Shown one piece after another: positions 1-12,600 of a DNA stretch of 64,000 nt. Origin of the DNA: Rhynchonema sp. JSB1_4. Lineage: Eukaryota; Nematoda; Chromadorea; Monhysterida; Xyalidae. The stretch lies in the NCBI GenBank assembly GCA_030248065.1, contig JASAMV010001158.1, positions 62,001-126,000 on the forward strand. Reading direction: 5' to 3'. Position numbers and translations under genes: made by a program. The notes beneath the pieces were generated by a model that saw only the letters and a list, made by a program, of their open reading frames with translations, made no database searches and was not told where the DNA came from. Every line of letters starts with the position of its first letter. The first letter of the stretch is position 1.

Positions 1-700
1 AAATTTTGTCCATTTTTGTCCCATGTTTGCCCCATGACACCATGCTGCGAGTTGTTGTGGTCAGTGAGCCTTTCTGGCGCGCACAGTGTGTAAAATATGT
101 GTGTGGCACCCCGCACGGCACTAAAATGGTGCACACACAGACACACTTTGTGGCATTTGACTTTTCGCTGTTGTTGTTGTTTGTCGCTTTGTGCACCACC
201 AGCTAATGTTGAAGGCTAGCTTGTGTGCATTTGATGAAGAGACATATCAAACTGGGTGTTTGGGACAATAATCATACGTATATTTTCTTCCTTTGTTTGC
301 AACTGAGGCTTTTCGGCCTGCGTTCTTGAACCCTTAGGTACTTAAATTTTTGTCTCATGTTCACACTTTATGTTATTATCGAAGCGAATATGTAAATGTA
401 TCGCATCCCAAGCTGGTGCACCTCGGTTCATTGTACTGCGCGCACACCGCACACAACCGATTCTTGGGTGTTTGGTTTCAGATTTGCTGAAAATTTCTTC
501 TCGGGCGGTTTTGTGTTGCAATTGAATTTTCAAATTTGACTCCTCTAAATGAATATCCATTGATAGCTACTACTAAAGGTTATATAGGGGAGTACGTAAA
601 TGATCCCCAAGTATACCCAAACGATTCACCATCAACCTATGGGCATGATAACAAAACTGTGACAATATGCTCATTTTCAACATTCAAATGTCTAAAATCT
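1..700. other. upstream flank without a recognised gene
   Basis: I see no convincing coding exon here. The short open frames are low complexity or lack splice-compatible structure. The stretch contains one copy (639-654) of the dispersed motif ATGGGCATGATAACAA that recurs in introns across the window. It probably holds laminin promoter or 5' leader sequence, but I cannot identify a TATA box or initiator with confidence. Confidence 0.5.
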
Positions 701-711
701 TGCTTTACAGC
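701..711 (+). promoter_or_regulatory. candidate trans-splice (or 5' UTR) acceptor for the laminin gene
   Basis: A TGCTTTACAG acceptor ends at 710, 27 nt before the laminin ATG at 738. No upstream coding exon is apparent. In nematodes such a short leader behind a TTNCAG acceptor is typical of spliced-leader addition, though a cis-spliced 5' UTR intron is equally possible from sequence alone. Similar acceptors precede the MLT-10-like and prenylcysteine oxidase genes. Confidence 0.45.
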
Positions 712-737
712 TAATCACCCCATGCTCAACCACCAAA

Positions 738-3630
738 ATGGCATGGGCCACACCACTGTTACTACTTTTACCATTGATATCATCTTTGCCGCATTCCGTT
801 GATGCGGTAACATCAGCTGCGGGCGGTGCACGCGCGGTGCTGACACCACCGGATATGAACCTGGCTGCAGCTAGTGGCACGCGCATCGAAGCAACGGCCA
901 CTTGTGGCGTGGACGAACATGGGCATTCGGTGGAGGACGAGTACTGCTTGTTGGGAGGTGACTGGCTGATGTTTCATTGTGGCCGATATCGAACTTCGTC
1001 CTCGGGCAGATTGCCAGTTTCGATATCGGCTTGCTTTCTTTGAGTTTAGCGCATAAAATGTCTACGACAGAAAGCATCACTAAGTTTGGGCTATGGTTGC
1101 ACACGTGCATGTGTTTAGGATTATTGCTGGTTAGACTTTAGACTTTTTCCTGACCCTACCATACATTACAGCTTCGTGAGAAACTTAAGCCCGAAATCGC
1201 CAGTTTTTTCACCGCCATTGGAACGAGCTTTACTAGTTCACATATTTCCAAATGCATAATGGGTATCGATGGGCATGATATCAGACGCCATAACATTACA
1301 CAGCACACCCATTTGGTCAGGAGCCAACCCCTACTCTCCATACATGAGCCACTACCTGGAGTCGAACGCCCCGGACCAACCACTGGAAGAACTTCGCATC
1401 GGCGACAAGCCATCGAAGAAAAGCGGCGGATTTTCGGTTGGTGGATTATAGTTTTAATCTTCGAAACCAAAAATCAAAAAAAAATTAAAAAAAGAAGAGA
1501 AAATGCTCCACACAGAAACTCGGTCACAACTGCCACGTGTGCTCGGGACCAGATGACCACCCGGCCACTGCCATGACCGATGGCTTCTCCACTTGGTGGC
1601 AGAGTCCCCCTTTGAGTCGTGGCATGCAATACAATGAGGTCAACATTACCATCAACTTGAAACAGGTTCGGGTTTTGGAGATAATTTTGGAATTCTTCGA
1701 TCGCGTGTGTCACACTTGCCCAGTGTGGCTGAGCTGCAGGTGGGCACATTTTGGTAACATTTGAGACTAGCTCTGTGTGCAAGTCAATTGGCTATCGCAT
1801 TGACGATCGTACAGTATACCGACACCACAACTACGGTATACCTACCTCTACCGTAACCCACAGGAGTTCTCGATCGCCTACGTTTGGATCCAAATGGCCA
1901 ACACTCCACGCCCGGCAACGTGGGTGCTGGAAAGATCGGTGGATTTTGGCAAGACGTGGCAGCCCTGGCAGTACTTTGCTGAAACTGGTCAGTTATGCAT
2001 AGGGTACTGAGTGTCCTTTTGTCAGGTTGCCAATGGGCATGATAACAAAGATCGCCCGTCATCTTTTTTCCAGATGCACAATGCGAAGAGGAATTCGGCC
2101 CTGAAACATTAGCGCCACTGCTTGAGGACGATTCGGTGATCTGCACGACCAAGTACTCGAAGATTGTGCCGTTGGAGAATGGAGAGGTTCGACTAATTAT
2201 ATTGTCTTTCATTTATTTTATATCTGACAGGAAGCGCAGTGTTTGGTTGTCAAAACACATCATAAACAGGTTGGGACCTTGCACAACATCTTACAAAAAA
2301 ATGACGTTGACAGCAACATACATTGCTTTTTCACCGAAAACACCACCAATTTGGAATGTAAAGGTCCGCCCTTGTGTGCCAGTCGTGTGTGTCAACAATC
2401 GATGTCTGTCGAGCACTTTACTGTTTCTCTGTAGCGCTAATTGTGCGGCTTGTCTTTGGTTCCAACGTTTCTAGCTGTTTTCACAGACAGGCGTCGAATC
2501 AGGTCCTCATCAGTGCCAGTGATGGCCCCAAAGCACGTGAGCTTCTTCACTCCGTAAAGTGCTCACAAATGTTTCACACCAACGCACACAGATCTACGTT
2601 CGCCTGCTACAAGACCGACCATCGCGTCTCAACTGGACTCATAGCGACAAACTGATGCAATTCATGCGTGCCACTAATGTGAGACTGCGGCTGTTGCGCA
2701 CAAAGACCTTGCGTGGACATTTGATGGGACCACATTCGATGCGCGATCCGACTGTCACTGCCAGGGTGCGTGATGTTTCAATGGTGTTGTTGTTGTTTAT
2801 GTTTGGTAGATTAAACAACAGTTGATTGAAATGCGGCCTGGTTGCGTGCCCAGTGCGCGTGACAAACTGACTGATGTTTCAGTCTCAGAGAAACTACCGT
2901 AAAAACCTAAATACAGCCCCCCGGAATAGAGCCTCCCCACGGAATACAGCCCCCCAAAAAGGGGTACTGTAAGTGAATTAATAGAGCCCCCCGGAATATA
3001 CCCCCCTAAGTAACATCCCACATACAATAGTGTATTAAGGCTTGATAGTGGTGCACAGGTACATTTATGCACATTTGTTGTTCGTTCAGAGCACGTAATA
3101 CGCCTCTTATTGACGAATAGACACGAATAAATGCGATTACAAGCGAACAAAACATCCTTTCAAACCCCCTTTTCAGGGTTTTTGGGGTATTTCTGGGAAC
3201 AATTTTTCAGTTCGGGTCAGTGAATTGATAGAGGCCCCCCCCCCCCGAATATAGCCCCCAAAATGGGGTCTGTGAATTAATAGAGCCCCCTTCTATTTAG
3301 GTTTTTACTATGTGTTTTTTGCATCCACACTTTTACGATTAGTCCTGCTCTGCCAAGAAGCAAGAACCACCATTTGGTATCTATGTAATTTCTGATCGGG
3401 TCAGACATGATTTTTCAGGGTGAGGGTACCTCGATTTATTGAGGGCCCTGAATCCAACAAGCACATGCCACTTTCTCATAATACTCCAACAAATGTTTCA
3501 GTACTTCTACGCGATCAAGGAGATCTACATGGGCGGGCGATGTGTTTGTCACGGTCACGGTGATACGTGTGACATATTGGACCCGACTAGGCCAGATCTG
3601 TTGGTGTGCCGATGCAAGCACAACACCATG
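738..3630 (+). other. laminin alpha: signal peptide and LN domain exons 1-7
   Basis: Exons: 738-957, 1321-1436, 1516-1665, 1864-1987, 2074-2186, 2592-2765, 3502-3630. Residues 1-23 form a signal peptide ([20 protein letters not shown]...). Family hallmarks follow: LTPP start, [51 protein letters not shown] and the [13 protein letters not shown] stretch. Exon 2 (residues 74-112) is an unusual proline- and charge-rich segment of about 39 residues, where insect alpha chains have a much shorter loop. Exon 7 ends the LN domain and starts the first LE module ([13 protein letters not shown]). Confidence 0.92.
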
Positions 3631-6600
3631 GTGGGTTTGGTGTTTATATACACTGTTGATTATGTGGTGAAATGGGCACCGATGAGTATGATAACAAATA
3701 GGTGTTGAGGCGGTTATGAAGCTGTTATGCACAATTTACTCTCTGACTGTTTTCTGCGAGGCCCACAAGTGATATCGCTGCCCGTACGTCTTCAGATCAA
3801 AAAGGGCATGCCGGTTTATCGTTTGATATACTTATCATGATTCATAAAAACGTTTTTTTATCTGTCCAATCCTAACCCCCCTTTCTAAAAATCAGGGCGA
3901 TCGCTGTGATAAATGCCAGCCGGGCTTCGAGCAGAAACCCTGGCGACCGGCACGACAGGGCGACGTGTTCCAATGTGAACGTGAGTGTGCTTGATAAATC
4001 AGGGAAAACATTCTGTCCCTAAATTTTTATTTTATTTAATTTTTTATATTTCTATTTATTTATTTTTATTTTAAACATTATTTTCAGCTTGCAATTGTCA
4101 CGAGCATTCAAGCGAGTGTTACTACGATGCCGAGACCGAGAGGCTGGGCCTATCCATGGACATTCACGGTGCCTTCGAAGGCGGTGGAGTGTGCCTGAAC
4201 TGTCAGGTTGGGATTTTGTCATAAATTTCATGTTTCAACAATCTAAATTAACGAACGAATAATTTTCATTTCGTTTCAGGACAACACCGAGGGCATCAAC
4301 TGCAATGAATGCAAGTTCGGCTACTATCGACCGGAGGGACGACTGCAGAATGCAACCAACGCCTGCGAACGTGAGTTTTCCTCTTGATGTTTCACGTCGC
4401 ACTTATGTGTATGTAGATGATTACTGTTCGCGAATAGCCGGTGCACCAGACCATCATCGATGTAGCAATGCCAAGTGGTGGCCGTTTGAGCCCGTGTAAC
4501 CTAATGTTTCAGCATGCCAATGTGACCCCCACTACCATAGTGGCGATTGTGCGGACGAAACGGCCAAGTGCTACTGTAACGAACGTTTCGTGGGCGCAGA
4601 CTGCGAGGAGTGTGCACATGGCTACTACAGCCATCCGGAGTGCAAATTGTGTGATTGTTATGTGAACGGAACGGATGGAGATGTGTGCTTGGTGAGTCAG
4701 GGTGTTGGCTGGCTGGCATACTGTCAAAATGCCAACAAGAGTATAACCGATTAATGCACCTGTGTCTGAATTATCCGAGCCCAAACTAATTTGAAGAACC
4801 ACAAGTTCTGCACCTGAACATACCCTTGCAGCATGGCCGCATTGGAAAGCCGAAGTATATTACCCGCCTTTGGCTGTCAATTCTAGAACCAGAAATCTGG
4901 CGTCACCAACCAGCCTATTGAGTTAATCATCAGTTAGATCATTATGTTTGATCCATTTCCAGCCAATCGATGGCCAATGTCCGTGTTTGACCAACTACGG
5001 TGGTGTGAATTGCGACGATTGTGCTGAGGGATACTACAATGTGACTGATGGATGTGTCGGTAAGTGGAGGATTTTACAAGATGTAAGTTATTTTTTCAGT
5101 CAAATTATGAGAAATTACATTTCCTGCGCAGACTGCGTTTGCGACTCAACCGGTTCCGAGAACTCCAACTGCAGCACCAGCACGGGGCAGTGTGTTTGCA
5201 AGAGCAACTTTGCTGGATTGGCTTGTGATGTGTGTGCCATCGGGTATTACAATCATCCGACTTGTGAATGTGCGTTTATAGACTTGCTGAGTGATGTTTC
5301 ATTTCAATTGCTTTTCTATAATTGTGGGAATTTGACGTTAATTTGTGCAATGCGACCTTCCATGAAGCATCCTGTTCCCCTTGTTGAATCAGGTATCTCA
5401 ACTGACTTGCAGACTGCGACTGCGATCCAGCTGGCACGGAGCCAGATGTGTGTGACAGCGTGAGTGGCCAATGTTTGTGCAAACCGGGATTCGCTGGTGA
5501 CCGATGTGACCAGTGCAATGCAACGTATTACGGCTATCCCGACTGCAAACGTTCGTGATTTTGTGTGTTGGTAGTAAACCTTGCGATCATGATGATCAGG
5601 TCGGATCGCGTCGCCTTCGTCACGTGGACACTTTTTAATTCAGGGCTTTCGAGATTTATTGAAGGTTATGATTCGATGAGAGAATGTCGCTAGTGGTCTG
5701 CGACCGAACTTTACGCTGGTCAAAATCAAGACCTTCTTACTAGTCTTGAAATATTCGAAAAATTGACTTTTTTCAAATTCCAGCGTGCTTGTGCGATGCG
5801 GTCGGCTCTGAGGAGGTCGAATGCGACAGTGTGTCCGGCCAGTGTCCCTGTTTCGCCAACTTCACCGCTCGTCAGTGCGACAAATGTGCCACTGGATACT
5901 ACTCCTATCCGGACTGTCATCGTGCGTTGTCTCTTTTTCGATGTTCATAGGAAGAAGTTGGGTCTCGAAAACACATCGGGTTTGGGTTCCCGTTTGAGCC
6001 CGGTGTGGATTTGAAACATTCCAATTAATATAGCTGGCAAAGTTTCATGTTTACACCGCGCTCACACCGTCCGAACTTCACACCGGCCTTTACACCAACC
6101 TCTTGTTTGCACCGTTTCGAAAACTCCACTCTCAGGCTTCGCGTATTGAACGAGAAACAAAATGTTACAGAGCACTTAAGAACTCCACGGACCTTCCAGG
6201 CGTATCCTTCCTTTAATAGAAACAAACATCGTCGTATTATAACACCCAAGAAATGCCTTAACAACCATAAACTTTAAATCAACATAAACTGACCAGCACA
6301 ACACCAGCCCAATTCCATTATAGCCTGCGATTGTTTCAAATCGGGCAGCGAAGGCGTGACTTGTGATAAGAATGGCTATTGTTATTGTCGCCAGAACTTC
6401 CGCGGTCAAAAATGTGAGCAATGCTTACCGGAGCGATACAATTTCCCGTTGTGCGAAGGTTTGAACAACGTGCTGGTATGATTTTGTTTTAAAATTATTG
6501 ACCGAAAGTTTCCAACAGACGTGGTGTTCCCACTGAGACATCACACCTTTAGGCGAAATGTGAAACACCTAGCTCGTATTCTAGAATGCAATTGCGATCC

Positions 6601-9600
6601 GAATGGTGTGATCGCGGACTTTGCCGGTTGCGACAGTGTCCCGCCGGGCGAGTTGTGCGCGTGCAAAGCCAATGTGCAGGGCCGAATATGTAACGAATGC
6701 AAACCGACAACTTGGATGTTGGATATCAGACACACTGAAGGATGCATTGGTTAGTGTGAAACATCAGTGGGTGATTGGTGAGAAATCTCGATTTTCCTAG
6801 ATGGTCGGCTCCAGATGCACCAGCTTTTGATCCAGAACACACCGCACGCTCTGGTTGTTGATTGTTGGATTGTGTTTACTGCTTGCGCAATTTCGACTCT
6901 CCTATGGAATACCTGAGGGAGCTCTGATTCAATGTCAAACTCAGTGATGAGATCGCAGCTCCCTTGGTTGCCTGCCTTCTGCAGATAGAATAACAAACGA
7001 AATTTTACTGACGATGCCACAAATTTTGACCAGCGTAAAATGGGCCTTTTGCAGACTGCGGCTGTTCGAAGAACGGTTCCCTCTCCACGCTGAATGAATG
7101 CGAGATGAAATCGGGTCAATGTCACTGTCGAATGGGCACCACCGGACGTGACTGTGGTCAATGCAGGGATGGGTACTATGGATTGGCGCAGTACAATCAA
7201 CATGGATGTCAAGGTATTGGTGCAATTAAAAATTTATTGATTGGCGTTAATTGACAACAGCAATATACCCTTGTGAAACATCACCCAGCCTGTACGTGCG
7301 ACATCGGTGGTAGTGTGGACGACAATTGTGACAAGCGCACTGGTCAATGTCAGTGTCAACCGAGAATCAATGGATTGAATTGCGACAAACCGATCGCGAT
7401 GCACTACACGCCGACGTTGTGGCACATGAAGGTATTCGCGTTGTTTCATTGATTGAGTAAGATTTATTGGTCAGTTGATTGCAGCACGAAGCGGAGAGCG
7501 CCCGAACGGCAGACAATAAGCCAGTGCGCTACTCTGGCCACGAGAATGTGTTCAACAACTTCTCATACAATGGATTTGCAGTGTTTTCGACGATCCAGGT
7601 TTGACTCATAATATGTGAAACATCAGTTAGCCAACGAACTCAACGCAATGTTTCAGCCAGAGATCTTCATGGATGTCAACGTGCCCCAAAGTGACATGTA
7701 CCAAGTGTTGGTGCACTATGTGAACCCGACTGATGCCCCGGTCAACCTGAATGTCACCCTTGAGCCTGTACAACAGCCGCAGGATGGTGTGTAGACGCCG
7801 GCATCGACCTTGGTGATCGGATCGAATTTGGTCACGCCACATTTTTGTATTGAGAACGTTCTGAGCTTTAATCATGCCACTCGACCACCGCAAAAGTTTT
7901 GAGCCATACCAGTTTCACGGTGGTCAGAATACCTGGGTGGGATGAGCAAGACTCAATATTCAAAAGTGGAGGCATGTGATCGAGGTGGATTCGATCTGAT
8001 CTCCATTTGGTATTGCTGTTTGCATTTTTTTTCTAGAAAAGACTAACATTTCTGTATAATTGTCATTATTTCCAGCCGTTTCCCAAACCCAGTCAGTGAC
8101 GCTGGCCCCCAATTCGGCGAGCGAAGCATCAACAGTACAGGTGCGGTCAACCGACAACATCAATGGCGGGCAATTTGTGTTGAATGGCGGGCAGTGGAGA
8201 ATGAAGTTGACCACGGATAAACGATTGTTTGTGGTTGGTGCAAAGGGGCAATGCCCATTGGCTTCACTTGATAACACAAGGATAGCGGGATGCTTGTGAA
8301 ATCCCCAAATCATCTATTGTATGGCTCACATGGCCATTTGGTGCAGTTGTACTGACGATGCGCTGTTGGGCACTGCCTGTTTGTGAATTCGGAACGTATA
8401 ACCTGATGGTGCACCGTTCCTTCCGAATAAGCCGCAGTAATCGGAAATGACTATGATTAATGAAAAAGACTCTCTTTATCATATTGCCACCAATGGCTTG
8501 TGAACTGTGTATGAGCCAGTTTTCGCTCAGAGAGAATTTTTTTAATCTGGTGCTTTCGCGCTGACGATGACCTGGTGCACCGGCCGTCTGTGAAAGCGGG
8601 TCGAAACGGGCAGCCGAAGAGCTCACAACTTGTTGTGGAATTCATATCACAAAAAAACGTTCCCTCTTGCCAGGACTACGTTGTGCTTCTGCCATCCAAG
8701 TACTACGAAGCGGATGACTTGCGTCAGCCAGTGCGCGACGTGTGCAAAGCGCTGCAGAATGAATCCACTGCTTGTTTGGATGTGGCGTACCCACCCCTGG
8801 GTGAACAGCTGAAACCGGGGACTGAATTTATCAATGGTACGTCAAAATATTGCAGTAAATGTTTATATAAACGGAGAGAAGATCGGTGTCACGCTCGGTG
8901 ACCATTTGAGTTGGTTGTGGTCCGCACTTTTTGTATTGTGAATAGTTCCCAGATTTGCTAATGACAATAACTTCGAGCGTGAAGCTTTGTTATCAGAGCA
9001 CTGTCTGGGGAAACTTAGAAAAAGTCACGCGTGATCAAGAAACGATTGATCACAAAGTTTGAAACCGGTCATTCAATTTGCTCAAACTTCAGATGCGACC
9101 GGCGACCCGCAACCAGCGTACCCCCCTGAGCGCTACCCCGTCCCCGACACGACTCTAGCCTACATCTCGGCTCCGCCAAATCCGAAAGTCAAAGTCGAGG
9201 TTCCTATCCCCGAGCCAGGCGTGCCGCACATGTTGGTGATGCAGTACTACAACTTGTTGCCTGAGACGAGCACCCTGAATGTGCAAGCACAACAACAGGG
9301 ACAGCCCGATAGACACGAAGGCACTGTGAGAGTGAACATGTGCGCGTCAAAGTGAGTCAATGATGTTTCAAATGGTGTGGTTTACGATATGGTCGTTTGC
9401 TGATATTTATTCTGAAACGACAAGACGTGGTTGTACATAGATGTTTTTGTGTCACGCAACCATCCATAATGCATATTACCCGGTTGGCCTGTGAAAGCAG
9501 GTCGAGACGGACATGCAACCAAGATGCACATGCCTGTTTGGTCACGGAGAAGAAACCGGCCGGTTTGAGCACTTTCGACTATTTTCACGAACAAACGGTG

Positions 9601-12600
9601 CGCCAGGTCATCGTCAGTGTAACTGCTGAGGTCCAACATACCTACTGTCCCACGATGTTTTACAGAGTTCTGTGTCGCGAGGTCGTAATCACCGACGATC
9701 GTCAACCGCTGCGCATCCCGACCACCGCCAATAGCGACAAACTGGATGTGGTTCTGACAACTGAGGATGAACCAGATTTCGGCATTCATTCGATCACTGC
9801 CGTGCCTGAGAGTCAATGGCAACCGGAACTCGTCAAACCGACCACAAAATGTGTGAATTTGGATGGAACGTCAGTGAAACCTTGAGTTTTTGGGTTCTGC
9901 CGGAGTTTCTAAGATTCAACCCCACCGAGAGCAAAGTGTTTGAAAAATACCGATTTCCCGAAGCCCAGGGAGCAAAATATGCAAAATTCCGGTGCCGTAG
10001 GACAAGCATAGAAATTCGGAAATTGGCTCATTATGTAGGTAACGGGATTACCTGGAAGCTTGACCAGGTACATTTTGTCATTCCTTATCAGTCTTTGCGC
10101 TTTCTTGCTCACATAAAACACGAATTTGATCACAAGGACTGAAATTCATCAGAGGCACGTTGTCTGTCTGCACTTTTGTTATCATGCCGATTGGATCACA
10201 ATTGTCAAAGAATTCCGATACCTGTGTCGACACCAATTAAATCGATACCTTGGAATTATTTTTTTAGTTTCATTACATTTTCCAGTTGCATCGGCGACAT
10301 CTACAAAGTGCCGGATGGTGGTCTGGTGATGCAGGCAGAGACCAACCAGAATCAGACAGTAACCATGGAGGAATTGAATGAGGACTCGCCTAATCCGCAA
10401 ATGGAAATGATGGTGGTCGAGAAGGGAAAGGTCGGATATTGATATATTTGGACTTCATTTTTTTGTGATTATTTGTGCTTTGTGATTATGTGAGAGCATT
10501 GTGTAGTTATCCTGTCAAACTCAATGATGGAACATGATAACAAGGGTTTTAATTTGCAGAGAACCACACGTAGCACAGTACCAGCTGCAACTTTGGGCTG
10601 TTTCAGGCCTGCGTCTGCGCAGGCTCGGCTGATGCACCACCGACCTTGCATCTTTTGGGGCGGAGCCTGCGCAGGCTCGTGAGCCTGCAAGCGCAGGCCT
10701 GAAACAGCCTAAAATTGCAACTAGTACTGTAGCTGGTTGAGTCAGATTGATTGACTGCTGATTTCTAGCCAAAACCCAATTCAAACCGTTCATAGAAAAA
10801 ACACTTCTGCCAATTTTCAGCCCCCATTGATGTTGGAAAAAGACGTTCCTCAATCGGCCTATTACATCCTGATTGTCGATTACTACAACCCAGAAGGTGG
10901 ACCAGTGCAACTGCCGGTCAGCGTCAAGAACGCACACTCACAACCAGGTTCAGCATGGGTGTTGACGAATTTTAGGTTTTTTTTCATTTCCAATTTTTCA
11001 AAAAATTCATTATTGAACCGCATAATAGTTCTTGCTGCGGTGCGGTTTTTGCTTTCCCGTGATGTCCACTTTCTACCTGTTTTCACTGACTGTCATGCAC
11101 CCGGTGGTCACGTGAATCCAAAAAGCTGCGAGCTTGCTTTACGTTCAGATGACGCTACCAGAAAACTCGCTCCACTTATCAAATATCACCCAGCTTGCAT
11201 AAAGCCAATCACATAATTACAGCCAATCTATCGATCGACTACTGTCCCAACCTGTCCGGATGTCGTGCCATATTGATTCGCACGGCTGACGCACGAAGGG
11301 AGTTCCACAACGACAACAAGTTCAACATTGCCATTGCACCGAGTCCCGATCAGAAGGCACCTGTCTATATTGTCAGTTTGGTCAAGTTTATTGATAGACA
11401 TTTCTGGTTGTTGAGCGGAAAATTTTCCGAATCCACAAGTCGCAGCGAGCGTTTTTTATACTGCTTGAGTGAAACATCATTTTATGCGCAAACGTACGCA
11501 ATTCGCTGCGATTTCGTTCGCAGTCGGGTCGGGTTCAGCCAAATCGCACATATGGGCCAACCACAGCAACATGAGCTGGTTTCGCAGCTGTCAGAATGGT
11601 GAAACATTCTGACGTGGCTGCCGATTTGGGAAATGTTACACGTTGAAGAATACAAAGTGGAGGATGATGATTTTCTTTTTCTATTCGTTTTGAATACACA
11701 CCACCTTCGAAATCGGGCTCGTGTTGGCGTAGTTTGCCTATACTCGTCTAGTCAGCTTTATACTGAAGAAGGCCGAAAATGTTCTGCACACCTCCCATAA
11801 ACTCTCCAGCTGTGCTCCATAATACTGGTGAAAAGTTGCTCTTTCGGGCATTCAAACTCGAAAATCATGATACAAAAAATGTTCCAACTCCATGAAACAA
11901 ATCACAAAACCGGCCAAACAGTGGTGCCCTTGACCGGTCTCCTCGGGATTAAAGACTGAGCAAAATCACAAAATCAAGTTTTGTACAAAATTTCGCAGGA
12001 CAAAATCACAGCGGTGCCGTACGAATCCTTCAGCGACGATCTGTTGAAACCGCTGCCGGTTGATGTTTCAGACAGATACTCAAAAGAATGCAGTAAGGAT
12101 CACTTCAAAAATGAGTGGGTCCACGCAATAATTATACACCGTACTTTTTTGTGCAATTATCGTGTTATGATATATCTGTTTCCTTATCAATTTTTGCCGA
12201 TTTCTAGCCCCGAAACCGTATCGGATTTCTGCAAGCAGCGTGTGTTCAGTTTGACGGCCGCATTCAACGGCGGTGCACTGGCTTGCGACTGCAACGCACA
12301 TGGTCAGTGTTCAGGACAATAATGAAACATTTGAAGGAAAACCTATTTTGAACTATAAAAAGCTACTAAAACTAGTGAACACGTTGAAGAAACGAATATA
12401 AACTGTTCATCAAACGGCAGGTTCGACGAGTTTTGAGTGCGCGCAGTACGGCGGTCAATGTCCGTGTCACGAACACATCATTGGACGACAATGCGATCGG
12501 TGCAAGGCCGGATATTATGGATTCCCGGACTGTAAACGTTGGTGTGACATTTTGATTGACAAGTTTGACTGACATTCCAGTGGCTCCCGATTTCAGCGTG

